A stretch of DNA of 64,000 nt from Megalopta genalis (taxonomy: Eukaryota; Arthropoda; Insecta; Hymenoptera; Halictidae). A program made the position numbers and the translations under genes. Where the stretch lies: contig NW_027477014.1 in the NCBI RefSeq assembly GCF_051020955.1, forward strand, positions 43,849 through 107,848, written 5' to 3'. Numbering within the stretch: the first letter of the stretch is position 1; each line of letters opens with the position of its first letter. The notes beneath the pieces were generated by a model that was given only the letters and a program-made list of their open reading frames with translations, searched no databases and was not told where the DNA came from. Shown here in pieces: positions 27,904 to 42,400 of this stretch.

Positions 27904-28198
27904 TTTAGCTTCAAATCAATGCGATGTAGAAGGTTTAGATTCAAATCCATGCGAAACAAATGATTCAGTTTCAAACAGTTGTAATATAAGTGATATAGCT
28001 GCAAATGCAGACGAATCAAACGGGATAGCTTCAAAATCCATGCGATACATATCATTTAGCTTCAAATCGATACGATGTAGAAGGTTTTGCTTCAAATTCA
28101 TGCGAAACAAATGATTTAGTTTCAGATATTTGCGATATAAGTGATATAGCTGCAAATGCAGACGAATCAGATGGGATAGCTTCAAAATCAATGCCATA
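27476..28198 (+). repeat. 723-bp tandem duplication, copy 1
   Basis: Begins at the TAAATCGATATGATG unit and is followed directly by its copy. It differs at CAAACAGTTGTAAT (near 27,975) against CAAACACTTGTAAT. The length is 24 units plus 3 bp, because the segment contains extra-base units such as TTAGCTAACAAATC. Confidence 0.88.
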
Positions 28199-28933
28199 CA
28201 TATCATTTAGCTTTAAATCGATATGATGTAGAAGGTGTAGCTTCAAATCCATGCGAAACAAATGATTTAGCTTCAAACGCTTGCGATATAAGTGATATAG
28301 CATCAAATGCAGGCGAAACGACCGAGTTAGATTCAAATCCATGCAAAACACATGATTTAGCTAACAAATCAAAGCGATGTAGAAGGTATAGCTACAAATC
28401 CAAGCGAAACACATTATTTAGCTTCAAATGAATGCGATATAGAAGGTTTAGCTTCAAATCCATGCGAATCACATGATTTATCTACAAATCAATGCGATGT
28501 AGAAGGTTTAGCTTCAAATTCATGCGATACAAATGATTTAGCATCAGATACTTGCGATATAACTGATATAGCTTCAAATGCAGGGGAAACAAACGAGTTA
28601 GCATAAAATCCATGCAAAACTCATGATTTAGCTTCAAATCAATGCGATGTAGAAGGTTTAGATTCAAATCCATGCGAAACAAATGATTCAGTTTCAAACA
28701 CTTGTAATATAAGTGATATAGCTGCAAATGCAGACGAATCAAACGGGATAGCTTCAAAATCCATGCGATACATATCATTTAGCTTCAAATCGATACGATG
28801 TAGAAGGTTTTGCTTCAAATTCATGCGAAACAAATGATTTAGTTTCAGATATTTGCGATATAAGTGATATAGCTGCAAATGCAGACGAATCAGATGGGAT
28901 AGCTTCAAAATCAATGCCATACATATCATTTAG
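28199..28933 (+). repeat. 723-bp tandem duplication, copy 2
   Basis: Direct head-to-tail copy of the preceding segment. It ends where TTAGTTTCAAATCGATATG replaces TTAGCTTTAAATCGATATG. Confidence 0.88.
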
Positions 28934-29240
28934 TTTCAAATCGATATGATGTAGAAGGTTTAGCTTCAAATCCATGCGATACAAATGATTTAGCATCAAA
29001 CACTTGGGATATAAGTGGTATAGCTTCAAATGCAGACGAAATAAACGAATTAGCTTCAAATCCATGCAAAACACATGATTAAGATTCAAATCAATGCGGT
29101 GTAGAATGATTAGCTTCAAATCCATGCGAAGCAAATTATTTAGCATCAGATACTTGCGATATAAGTGATATAGCTTCAAATGCAGGGGAAACAAACGAGT
29201 TAGCTTCAAATCCATGCAAGACACATTATTAAGCTTCAAA

Positions 29241-32200
29241 TCAATGATATGTGGAAGGTTTAGCTTCAAATCGTTGCGACACAAATGATTTAGCATCAGA
29301 TTGTTCCGATATAAGTGATATAGCTACAAATGTACGGGGAAACAAACGAGTTAGCTTCATATCCAAGCAAAACACATTATTAAGCTTCAAACCAATGCTA
29401 TGTAGAAGGTTTAGCTTCAAATCCATGCGAAACAAATGATTTAGCATCAAACACTTGGGATATAAGTGATATAGTTTCAAATGCAGTCGAAACAAACGAG
29501 TTAGCTTCAAATCCAAGCGGAACACATGATTTAGCTTCAAATCAACGCGATGTAGAAGGATAAGCTTCAAATCCAAGCGAAACACATGATTTAACTTCAA
29601 ACCAATGCTATGTAGAAGGTTTAGCTTCAAATCCATGCGAAACAAATGATTTAGCTTTAGATACTTGCGATATAAGTGATATAGCTTCAATTGTAGAGGA
29701 AACAAACGAGTTAGCTTCAAATTCATGAAAAACACATGATTTAGCTTCAAATCAATGCGATGTAGAAGGATTAGCTTCAAATCCAAGCGAAGAAAATGAT
29801 TTAGCATCAGATACTTGCGATATAACTGATGTAGCTTCAAATGCAGGGGGAACAAACGAGTTAGCAACAAATCCATGCAAAACACATGATTTAGCTGACA
29901 AATCAAAGCGATGTAGAAGGTATAGCTTCAAATCCAAGCGAAACACATGATTTCGCTTCAAATGAATACGATATAGAAGGTTTAGCTTCAAATCCATGCG
30001 AAACAAATAATTTAGCTTAACACACTTGTGATATAAGTGATATAGCTGCAAATGCAGACGATTCAAACGGGGTAGTTTCAAAAGCCATGCGATACATATC
30101 ATTTTGCTTCAAATCGATACGATGTAGAAGGTTTAGCTTCAAATCCATATGAAACAAATGATTTAGCTTCAGCTACTTGCGATAGAAGTGATATAGCATC
30201 AAATGCTGGCGGAACGAACGAGTTAGCTTCAAATCCAAGCGAATCACATGATTTAGCTACAAATCAATGCGATGTAGAAGGTTTAGCTTCAAATTCATGC
30301 GATACAAATGATTTAGCATCAGATACTTGCGATATAAGTGATATAGCTTCAATTGTAGAGGAAACAAACGAGTTAGCTTCAAATTCATGCAAAACACATG
30401 ATTTAGCTTCAAATCAATGCGATGTAGAAAGATTAGCTACAAATCCAAGCGAACCAAATGATTGGGCTTCAAACACTTGGGATATATGTGATATAGCATC
30501 AAATGCAGATGAAACAAACGAGTTAGCTTCAAATCCATGCGAAACACATGATTTAGCTGCAAATCAATGCGATGTAGAAGGATTAGCTTCAAATTCTTGC
30601 GAAACAAATGATTTAGCTTCAAACACATAGGATATAAGTGATATGGCTTCAATTCCATGCGAAACAAATGATTTAGCTTCAGATACTTGCGATATAAGTG
30701 ATACAGCTTCAAATGCAGATGAAATAAATGAGTTAGCTTCCAATCCAAGCGCAACACATGATTTAGCATTAAATCAATGCGATGTAGAAAGTTTAGCTTG
30801 AAATCCATGCGGAACAAATGATTTATCTTCAAACAATTGGGATTTAAGTGATATATCTTCAAATGCATACGAAACAAACGTGTTAGCTTCCAATTCATGC
30901 GAATCACATGATTTAGCTTCAAATCAATGCGATGTAGAAAGTTTATCTTCAAATCCATGTGAAAAAAATGATTTAGCTTCAGATACTAGCGATATAAGTG
31001 ATATAGCTTTAAATGCAGACGAAACTAACGAGTTAGCTTCTAATCCATGCGAAACACATGATTAAGCTTCAAATCAATGCTATGTAGAAGGTTTAGCTTC
31101 AAATCCATGAGACACAAATGATTTAGTTTCAGATACTTGCGATATAAGTAATAGAGCTACAAATGCAGACGAAATAAACGAGTTAGCTTCCAATCCAAGC
31201 GAAACACATGATTTAGCTTTAAATCAATGCGAAGTAGAAGGTTTAGCTTCCAATCCATGCTAAAGAAATGATTTAGCTTTAGATACTTGCGATATAAGTG
31301 ATATATGCTTCAAATGCAGGGGAAACAAACGAGTTAGCTTTAATTCCAAGCAAAACACATTATTAAGCTTCAAATCAATGCTATGTAGAAGGTTTAACTT
31401 CAAATCCAGGCGACACAAATGATTTAGCTTTAGATACTTGCGATATAAGTGATATAGCATCAAATGCAGGCGAAACGGACGAGTTAGCATGAAATCCAAG
31501 CAAAACACATGATTTATCTTCAAATCAATGCGATGTAGAAGGATAAGCTTCAAATCCAAGCGAAACACATGATTTAACTTCAAACCAATGCTATGTAGAA
31601 GGTTTAGCTTCAAATCCATGCGAAACAAATGATTTAGCTTTAGATACTTGCGATATAAGTGATATATGCTTCAAATGCAGGGGAAACAAACGAGTTAGCT
31701 TTAATTCCAAGCATAACACATTATTAAGCTTCAAATCAATGCTATGTAGAAGGTTTAACTTCAAATCCAGGCGACACAAATGATTTAGCTTTAGATACTT
31801 GCGATATAAGTAATATAGCTTCAATTGTAGAGGAAACAAACGAGTTAGCTTCAAATTTATGCAAAACACATGATTTAGCTTCAAATCAACGCGATGTAGA
31901 AGGATTAGCTTCAAATCCAAGCGAACCAAATGATTGAGTTTCAAACACTTGGGATATATGTGATATAGCTTCAAATGCAGACGAAACAAACGAGTTAGCT
32001 TCAAATCCTAGAGAATCACATGATTTAGCTTCAAATCAATGCTATGTAGAAGGTTTAACTTCAAATCCAGGCGACACAAATGATTTAGCTTCAAACACTT
32101 GGTATATAAGTGTTATAGCTTCAAATGCAGACGAAACTAACGAGATAGCTCCAAATCCATGCGAAGCACATGATTTAGCTTCAAATCAATGCGATGTAGA

Positions 32201-35200
32201 TGGACTAGCTTCAAGTCCATGCGAAGCAAATGATTGAGCTTCAAACTCTTGGGTTATAGGTGATATAGCTTCAACAGCATGCGAAACAAACGAGTTAGCT
32301 TCAGATCCATGCGAAACACATGATTTAGATTCAAATCAGTCCGATGTAGAAGGTTTAGCTTCAAATCCATGCGAAACAAATGATTTAGCATCAAACACTT
32401 GGGATATAAGTGATATAGTTTCAAATGCAGTCGAAACAAACGTGTTAGCTTCAAATCCAAGCGGAACACATGATTTAGCATCAGATCTATGCGATGTAGA
32501 AGGTTTAGCTTCAAATCCATGCGACACAAATGATTGAGCTTCAAACACTTGGGATATAGATAATATTGCTTCAGCTGCAGACAAAACAAACGAGTTAGTT
32601 TCAAGTCCATGCGAAACACAAGATTCAACTGCAAATCAATGCGATGAAGAAGGTTTAGCTTCAAATCCATGGGATACAAAATATTTAGCTTCAAATACTT
32701 GCGATATAAGTGATATAGCTTCAAATGCAGACGAACCAAACGAGTTAGATTCAAAATGCATGCGATATACATCATTTAAGGCTTAGCTTCAAATCTATGC
32801 GACACAAATGATTTAGCTTCAGCTACTTGCGATATAAGTGATATTGCATGAAATGCAGGCGAAACAAACGAGTTAGTTTCAAGTCCATGCGAAACACAAG
32901 ATTCAGCTGCAAATCAATGCGATGGAGAAGGTTTAACCTTCAAATCCATGGGATACAAATTATTTAGCTTCAAATACTTGGGATATGGGTGATATAGCTT
33001 CAGCTGCATGCGAAACAAACGAGTTAGTTTCAAGTCCATGCGAAACACATGATTCAGCTGCAAATCAATGCGATGGAGAAGTTTTAGCTTCAAATCCACG
33101 GGATACAAAATATTTAGCTTCAAATACTTGTGATATAAATGATATAGCTACAAATGCAGGCGAAACGAACGAGTTAGCTTCAAATCTATACGAATGACAT
33201 GATTTAGCTGCAAATCGAAGCGATGTAGAAGGATTAGCTTCAAATCCAAGCGAACCAAATGATTGAGCTTCAAACACTTGGGATATATGTGATATAGCTT
33301 CAAATGCAGACGAAACAAACGAGTTAGCTTCAAATCCTAGAGAATCACATGATTTAGCTTCAAATCAATGCTATGTAGAAGGTTTAACTTCAAATCCAGG
33401 TGACACTAATGATTTAGCTTCAGATACTTGCGATATAAGTGATACAGCTTCAAATGCAGACGAAATAAACAAGTTAGCTTCCAATCCAAGCGAATCACAT
33501 GATTTAGCTTCAAATCAATGCGATGTAGAAGGATTAGCTTCAAATCCAAGCGAAGCAAATGATTGAGCTTCAAACACGTGGGATATATGTGATATAGCCT
33601 CAAATGCAGGCGAAACAAACGAGGTAGCTTCAAATCCTAGAGAATCACATGATTTAGCTTCAAATCAATGCGATGTAGAAGGATTAGCTTCAAATCCAAG
33701 CGAAGCAAATGTTTGAGCTTCCAACACGTGGGATATATGTGATATAGCTTCAAATGCAGGCGAAACAAACGAGTTAGCTTCAAATCCAAACGAATCACAT
33801 GATTTAGCTTCAAATCAATGCGATGTAGAAGGTTTAGATTCAAATCCATGGGAAAGAAATGATTTAGCTTCAACCACTTGGGATATAAGTGATATAGCTT
33901 CAAATGCAGACGAAGCAAACGAGTTAGCTTCAAATCCATGCGAAACACATGATTTAACTGCAAATCAATGCGATGTAGAAGGATTAGCTTCAAATCCATG
34001 CGAAACAAATGATATAGCTTTAGATACTTGCGATATAATTGATACAGCCTCAAATGTAGACGATATAAACGAGTTAGCTTCCAATCCAAGCGAAACACAT
34101 GATTTGGCTTCAAATCAATGCGATGTAGAAGGTTTAGCTTCAAATTCATGCGATACAAATGATTTAGCATCAGATACTTGCGATATAACTGATATAGCTT
34201 CAAATGCAGGGAAACAAACGAGTTAGCATAAAATCCATGCAAAACACATGATTTAGCTTCAAATCAAAGCGATGTAGAAGGTATAGCTTCAAATCCAAGC
34301 GAAACACATGATTTAGCTTCAAATCAATGCGATATAGAAGGTTTAGATTCAAATCCATGCGAAACAAATGATTTAGTTTCAAACACTTGTGATATAAGTG
34401 ATATAGCTGCAAATGCAGACGAATCAAACGGGATAGCTTCGAAATCCATGCGATACATATCATTTAGCTTCAAATCGATACGATGTAGAAGGTTTCGCTT
34501 CAAATCCATGCGAAACAAATGATTTAGCTTCAGATACTTGCGATATAAGTGATATAGCTTCAATTGTAGAGGAAACAAACGAGTTAGCTTCAAATTCATG
34601 CAAAACACATGATTTAGCTTCAAATCAATGCGATGTAGAAGGATTAGCTACAAATCCAAGCGAACCAAATGATTGGGCTTCAAACACTTGGGATATATGT
34701 GATATAGCATCAAATGCAGATGAAACAAACGAGTTAGCTTCAAATCCATGCGAAACACATGATTTAGCTGCAAATCAATGCTGTGTAGACTGTTTAGGTT
34801 CAAATCCATGAGACACAAATGATTTAGCTTCAGATACTTGCGATATAAGTGATACAGCTTCAAATGCAGACGAAATAAACAAGTTAGCTTCCAATCCAAG
34901 CGAATCACATGATTTAGCTTCAAATCAATGCGATGTAGAAGGATTAGCTTCAAATCCAAGCGAAGCAAATGATTGAGCTTCAAACACGTGGGATATATGT
35001 GATATAGCTTCAAATATAGGCGAAACAAACGAGTTAGCTTCCAATCCATGCGAATCACATGATTTAGCTTCAAATCAATGCGATGTAGAAGGATTAGCTT
35101 CAAATTCTTGCGAAACAAATGATTTAGCATCAAACACATAGGATGTAAGTGATATGGCTTCAATTCCATGCGAAACAAATGATTTTGCTTCAGATACTTG

Positions 35201-38200
35201 CGATATAAGTGATACAGCTTCAAATGCAGATGAAATAAATGAGTTAGCTTCCAATCCAAGCGCAACACATGATTTAGCATTAAATCAATGCGATGTAGAA
35301 AGTTTAGCTTGAAATCCATGCGGAACAAATGATTTATCTTCAAACAATTGGGATTTAAGTGATATATCTTCAAATGCATACGAAACAAACGTGTTAGCTT
35401 CCAATCCATGCGAATCACATGATTTAGCTTCAAATCATTGCGATGTAGAATGTTTAGCTTCAAATCCATGTGAAAAAAATGATTTAGCTTCAGATACTAG
35501 CGATATAAGTGATATAGCTTTAAATGCAGACGAAACTAACGAGTTAGCTTCTAATCCATGCGAAACACATGATTAAGCTTCAAATCAATGCTATGTAGAA
35601 GGTTTAGCTTCAAATCCATGAGACACAAATGATTTAGTTTCAGATACTTGCGATATAAGTAATAGAGCTACAAATGCAGACGAAATAAACGAGTTAGCTT
35701 CCAATCCAAGCGAAACACATGATTTAGCTTTAAATCAATGCGAAGTAGAAGGCTTAGCTTCCAATCCATGCGAAACAAATGATTTAGCTTTAGATACTTG
35801 CGATATAAGTGATATATGCTTCAAATGCAGGGGAAACAAACGAGTTAGCTTCAATTCCAAGCAAAACACATTATTAAGCTTCAAATCAATGCTATGTAGA
35901 AGGTTTAACTTCAAATCCAGGCGAAACAAATGATTTAGCTTTAGATACTTGCGATATAAGTGATATATACTTCAAACGCAGGGGAAACAAACGAGTTAGC
36001 TTTAATTCCAAGCATAACACATTATTAAGCTTCAAATCAATGCTATGTAGAAGGTTTAACTTCAAATCCAGGCGACACAAATGATTTAGCTTTAGATACT
36101 TGCGATATAAGTGATATAGCTTCAATTGTAGAGGAAACAAACGAGTTAGCTTCAAATTCATGCAAAACACATGATTTAGCTTCAAATCAACGCGATGTAG
36201 AAGGATTAGCCTCAAATCCAAGCGAACCAAATGATTGAGCTTCAAACACTTGGGATATATGTGATATAGCTTCAAATGCAGACGAAACAAACGAGTTAGC
36301 TTCAAATCCTAGAGAATCACATGATTTAGCTTCAAATCAATGCTATGTAGAAGGTTTAACTTCAAATCCAGGTGACACTAATGATTTAGCTTCAGATACT
36401 TGCGATATAAGTGATACAGCTTCAAATGCAGACGAAATAAACAAGTTAGCTTCCATCCAAGCGAATCACATGATTTAGCTTCAAATCAATGCGATGTAGA
36501 AGGATTAGCTTCAAATCCAAGCGAAGCAAATGATTGAGCTTCAAACACGTGAGATATATGTGATATAGCTTCAAATGCAGGCGAAACAAACGAGTTAGCT
36601 TCAAATCCTAGAGAATCACATGATTTAGCTTCAAATCAATGCGATGTAGAAGGATTAGCTTCAAATCCAAGCGAAGCAAATGTTTGAGCTTCCAACACGT
36701 GGGATGTATGTGATATAGCTTCAAATGCAGGCGAAACAAACGAGTTAGCTTCAAATCCAAACGAATCACATGATTTAGCTTCAAATCAATGCGATGTAGA
36801 AGGTTTAGATTCAAATCCATGGGAAACAAATGATTTAGCTTCAACCACTTGGGATATAAGTGATATAGCTTCAAATGCAGACGAAGCAAACGAGTTAGCT
36901 TCAAATCCATGCGAAACACATGATTTAACTGCAAATCAATGCGATGTAGAAGGATTAGCTTCAAATCCATGCGAAACAAATGATATAGCTTTAGATACTT
37001 GCGATATAATTGATACAGCCTCAAATGTAGACGATATAAACGAGTTAGCTTCCAATCCAAGCGAAACACATGATTTGGCTTCAAATCAATGCGATGTAGA
37101 AGGTTTAGCTTCAAATTCATGCGATACAAATGATTTAGCATCAGATACTTGCGATATAACTGATATAGCTTCAAATGCAGGGAAACAAACGAGTTAGCAT
37201 AAAATCCATGCAAAACACATGATTTAGCTTCAAATCAAAGCGATGTAGAAGGTATAGCTTCAAATCCAAGCGAAACACATGATTTAGCTTCAAATCAAAG
37301 CGATATAGAAGGTTTAGATTCAAATCCATGCGAAACAAATGATTTAGTTTCAAACACTTGTGATATAAGTGATATAGCCGCAAATGCAGACGAATCAAAC
37401 GGGATAGCTTTGAAATCCATGCGATACATATCATTTAGCTTCAAATCGATACGATGTAGAAGGTTTCGCTTCAAATCCATGCGAAACAAATGATTTAGCT
37501 TCAGATACTTGCGATATAAGTGATATAGCTTCAATTGTAGAGGAAACAAACGAGTTAGCTTCAAATTCATGCAAAACACATGATTTAGCTTCAAATCAAT
37601 GCGATGTAGAAGGATTAGCTACAAATCCAAGCGAACCAAATGATTGGGCTTCAAACACTTGGGATATATGTGATATAGCTTCAAATGCAGATGAAACAAA
37701 CGAGTTAGCTTCAAATCCATGCGAAACACATGATTTAGCTGCAAATCAATGCTGTGTAGACTGTTTAGGTTCAAATCCATGAGACACAAATGATTTAGCT
37801 TCAGATACTTGCGATATAAGTGATACAGCTTCAAATGCAGACGAAATAAACAAGTTAGCTTCCAATCCAAGCGAATCACATGATTTAGCTTCAAATCAAT
37901 GCGATGTAGAAGGATTAGCTTCAAATCCAAGCGAAGCAAATGATTGAGCTTCAGATACTTGCGATACAAGTGAGATAGCTTCAAATGCAGACGGAAACAA
38001 ACGAGATAGCTTCATATCCAAGCGAAACACATGATTTAGCTTTAAATCAATACGATGTAGAAGGATTAGCTTCAAATCCATGCGAAACAAATGATTTAGC
38101 TTCAAACACTTGGGATATAAGTGATATAGTTTCAAATGCAGACGGAAACAAACGAGTTAGCTTCATATCCAAGCGAAACACATGATTTAGCTGCAAATCA

Positions 38201-39366
38201 ATACGATGTAGAAGGATAAGCTTCAAATCCAAGCGAAACACATGATTTAACTTCAAACCAATGCTATGTAGAAGGTTTAGCTTCAAATCCATGCGAAACA
38301 AATGATTTAGCTTTAGATACTTGCGATATAAGTGATATATGCTTCAAATGCAGGGGAAACAAACGAGTTAGCTTTAATTCCAAGCAAAACACATTATTAA
38401 GCTTCAAATCAATGCTATGTAGAAGGTTTAACTTCAAATCCAGGCGACACAAATGATTTAGCTTTAGATACTTGCGATATGAGTGATATAGCTTCAATTG
38501 TAGAAGAAACAAACGAGTTAGCTTCAAACTCATGCAAAACACATGATTTAGCTTCAAATCAACGCGATGTAGAAGGAATAGCTTCAAATCCAAGCGAATC
38601 AAATGATTGAGCTTCAAACACTTGGGATATATGTGATATAGCTTCAAATGCAGGCGAAACAAACGAGTTAGCTTCAAATCCAAACGAATCACATGATTTA
38701 GCTTCAAATCAATGCGATGCAGAAGGTTTAGCTTCAAATCAATGCGAAACAAATGATTTAGCTTCAAATCAATGCGATGTAGAAGGTTTAGCTACAAATC
38801 CATGCGAAACAAATGATTTAGCATCAAACACTTGGCATATAAGTGGTATAGCTTCAAATGCAGACGAAACTAACGAGATAGCTCCAAATCCATGCGAAAC
38901 ACATGATTTAGCTGCAAATCAATTCTATGTGGAAGGTTTAGCTTCAAATCCATGAGACACAAATGATTTAGCTTCAGATACTTGCGATATAAGTGATACA
39001 GCTTCAAATGCAGACGAAATAAACGAGTTAGCTTCCAATCCAAGCGAAAAACATGATTTAGCATTAAATCAATGCGATGTAGATGGTTTAGCTTGAAATC
39101 CATTCGAAACAAATGATTTATCTTCAAACACTTGGGATATAAGTGATATAACTTCAAATATAGGCGAAACAAACGATTTAGCTTCCAATCCAAGCGAATT
39201 ACATGATTTTGCTTCAAATCAATGCGATGTAAAAGGTTTAGCTTCAAATCCATGCGAAACAAATGATTTAGATTCAAACACTTGGTATATAAGTGTTATA
39301 GCTTCAAATGCAGACGAAACTAACGAGTTAGCTTCAAATCCATGCGAAACACATGATTAAGCTTCA
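29241..39366 (+). repeat. Array block 7, dialect P, source region of the 9,977-bp offset copy
   Basis: P-type pentamers rich in GATTGAGCTTC, TCAATTGTAGAGG, ATATGCTTCAAATGC (+1 base), CAGACGGAAACAAACG (+1) and CAGGGAAACAAACG (-1). About 33,220-34,980 recurs within the block at 36,195-37,950 (offset 2,972, then 2,971 after a 1-bp loss in TTCCATCCAAGCG near 36,452). An off-unit loss of about 23 bp creates CATTTAAGGCTTAGC near 32,774. No gene is supported. Confidence 0.85.
29390..36225 (+). repeat. 6.8-kb segmental duplication, copy 1 (offset 9,977 bp)
   Basis: Matches 39,367-46,202. By eye I found only three base differences: AAATTTATGC near 31,855 against AAATTCATGC; CAAATGATTTAGC near 35,116 against CAAATTATTTAGC; and GCTTCAATTCC near 35,838 against GCTTTAATTCC. 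Rare landmarks such as CATTTAAGGCTTAGC, AGCTGACAAATC and CTGTGTAGACTG sit at the same spacing in both copies. Confidence 0.9.
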
Positions 39367-39400
39367 AATCAATGCTATGTAGAAGGTTTAGCTTCAAATC
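35925..39400 (+). repeat. 3.5-kb segment duplicated at an offset of 12,111 bp, copy 1
   Basis: Matches 48,036-51,511, overlapping the end of the 6.8-kb segment. Differences seen are GGATTAGCCTC against GGATTAGCTTC near 36,207 and TTCAAATCCTAGAG against TTCAGATCCTAGAG near 36,301. It holds the second of five copies of a family whose other members are near 33.6, 43.6, 48.7 and 53.0 kb. Confidence 0.85.
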
Positions 39401-42400
39401 CATGCGAAACAAATGATTTAGCATCAAACACTTGGGATATAAGTGATATAGTTTCAAATGCAGTCGAAACAAACGAGTTAGCTTCAAATCCAAGCGGAAC
39501 ACATGATTTAGCTTCAAATCAACGCGATGTAGAAGGATAAGCTTCAAATCCAAGCGAAACACATGATTTAACTTCAAACCAATGCTATGTAGAAGGTTTA
39601 GCTTCAAATCCATGCGAAACAAATGATTTAGCTTTAGATACTTGCGATATAAGTGATATAGCTTCAATTGTAGAGGAAACAAACGAGTTAGCTTCAAATT
39701 CATGAAAAACACATGATTTAGCTTCAAATCAATGCGATGTAGAAGGATTAGCTTCAAATCCAAGCGAAGAAAATGATTTAGCATCAGATACTTGCGATAT
39801 AACTGATGTAGCTTCAAATGCAGGGGGAACAAACGAGTTAGCAACAAATCCATGCAAAACACATGATTTAGCTGACAAATCAAAGCGATGTAGAAGGTAT
39901 AGCTTCAAATCCAAGCGAAACACATGATTTCGCTTCAAATGAATACGATATAGAAGGTTTAGCTTCAAATCCATGCGAAACAAATAATTTAGCTTAACAC
40001 ACTTGTGATATAAGTGATATAGCTGCAAATGCAGACGATTCAAACGGGGTAGTTTCAAAAGCCATGCGATACATATCATTTTGCTTCAAATCGATACGAT
40101 GTAGAAGGTTTAGCTTCAAATCCATATGAAACAAATGATTTAGCTTCAGCTACTTGCGATAGAAGTGATATAGCATCAAATGCTGGCGGAACGAACGAGT
40201 TAGCTTCAAATCCAAGCGAATCACATGATTTAGCTACAAATCAATGCGATGTAGAAGGTTTAGCTTCAAATTCATGCGATACAAATGATTTAGCATCAGA
40301 TACTTGCGATATAAGTGATATAGCTTCAATTGTAGAGGAAACAAACGAGTTAGCTTCAAATTCATGCAAAACACATGATTTAGCTTCAAATCAATGCGAT
40401 GTAGAAAGATTAGCTACAAATCCAAGCGAACCAAATGATTGGGCTTCAAACACTTGGGATATATGTGATATAGCATCAAATGCAGATGAAACAAACGAGT
40501 TAGCTTCAAATCCATGCGAAACACATGATTTAGCTGCAAATCAATGCGATGTAGAAGGATTAGCTTCAAATTCTTGCGAAACAAATGATTTAGCTTCAAA
40601 CACATAGGATATAAGTGATATGGCTTCAATTCCATGCGAAACAAATGATTTAGCTTCAGATACTTGCGATATAAGTGATACAGCTTCAAATGCAGATGAA
40701 ATAAATGAGTTAGCTTCCAATCCAAGCGCAACACATGATTTAGCATTAAATCAATGCGATGTAGAAAGTTTAGCTTGAAATCCATGCGGAACAAATGATT
40801 TATCTTCAAACAATTGGGATTTAAGTGATATATCTTCAAATGCATACGAAACAAACGTGTTAGCTTCCAATTCATGCGAATCACATGATTTAGCTTCAAA
40901 TCAATGCGATGTAGAAAGTTTATCTTCAAATCCATGTGAAAAAAATGATTTAGCTTCAGATACTAGCGATATAAGTGATATAGCTTTAAATGCAGACGAA
41001 ACTAACGAGTTAGCTTCTAATCCATGCGAAACACATGATTAAGCTTCAAATCAATGCTATGTAGAAGGTTTAGCTTCAAATCCATGAGACACAAATGATT
41101 TAGTTTCAGATACTTGCGATATAAGTAATAGAGCTACAAATGCAGACGAAATAAACGAGTTAGCTTCCAATCCAAGCGAAACACATGATTTAGCTTTAAA
41201 TCAATGCGAAGTAGAAGGTTTAGCTTCCAATCCATGCTAAAGAAATGATTTAGCTTTAGATACTTGCGATATAAGTGATATATGCTTCAAATGCAGGGGA
41301 AACAAACGAGTTAGCTTTAATTCCAAGCAAAACACATTATTAAGCTTCAAATCAATGCTATGTAGAAGGTTTAACTTCAAATCCAGGCGACACAAATGAT
41401 TTAGCTTTAGATACTTGCGATATAAGTGATATAGCATCAAATGCAGGCGAAACGGACGAGTTAGCATGAAATCCAAGCAAAACACATGATTTATCTTCAA
41501 ATCAATGCGATGTAGAAGGATAAGCTTCAAATCCAAGCGAAACACATGATTTAACTTCAAACCAATGCTATGTAGAAGGTTTAGCTTCAAATCCATGCGA
41601 AACAAATGATTTAGCTTTAGATACTTGCGATATAAGTGATATATGCTTCAAATGCAGGGGAAACAAACGAGTTAGCTTTAATTCCAAGCATAACACATTA
41701 TTAAGCTTCAAATCAATGCTATGTAGAAGGTTTAACTTCAAATCCAGGCGACACAAATGATTTAGCTTTAGATACTTGCGATATAAGTAATATAGCTTCA
41801 ATTGTAGAGGAAACAAACGAGTTAGCTTCAAATTCATGCAAAACACATGATTTAGCTTCAAATCAACGCGATGTAGAAGGATTAGCTTCAAATCCAAGCG
41901 AACCAAATGATTGAGTTTCAAACACTTGGGATATATGTGATATAGCTTCAAATGCAGACGAAACAAACGAGTTAGCTTCAAATCCTAGAGAATCACATGA
42001 TTTAGCTTCAAATCAATGCTATGTAGAAGGTTTAACTTCAAATCCAGGCGACACAAATGATTTAGCTTCAAACACTTGGTATATAAGTGTTATAGCTTCA
42101 AATGCAGACGAAACTAACGAGATAGCTCCAAATCCATGCGAAGCACATGATTTAGCTTCAAATCAATGCGATGTAGATGGACTAGCTTCAAGTCCATGCG
42201 AAGCAAATGATTGAGCTTCAAACTCTTGGGTTATAGGTGATATAGCTTCAACAGCATGCGAAACAAACGAGTTAGCTTCAGATCCATGCGAAACACATGA
42301 TTTAGATTCAAATCAGTCCGATGTAGAAGGTTTAGCTTCAAATCCATGCGAAACAAATGATTTAGCATCAAACACTTGGGATATAAGTGATATAGTTTCA

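Larger units (their letters stand above)
19031..29240 (+). repeat. Array block 6, dialect P, overlapping copies at 1,777, 2,379, 3,283 and 723 bp
   Basis: Distinctive units such as GAGTTTAAATTTC, TTGTAGAGGAAAC, CAGGCGACACAAATG and AAAGCCATGCGATAC recur in fixed order. About 18,840-19,960 recurs at an offset of 1,777; about 19,430-21,640 at 2,379; about 21,510-24,620 at 3,283; and about 27,476-28,198 at 723. The sum 1,777 + 602 = 2,379 shows that successive duplications overlap. Extra-base units (CTTCAAAATCC, TTAACAAATC) are not compensated here, so the plus frame drifts. No gene is supported. Confidence 0.85.
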
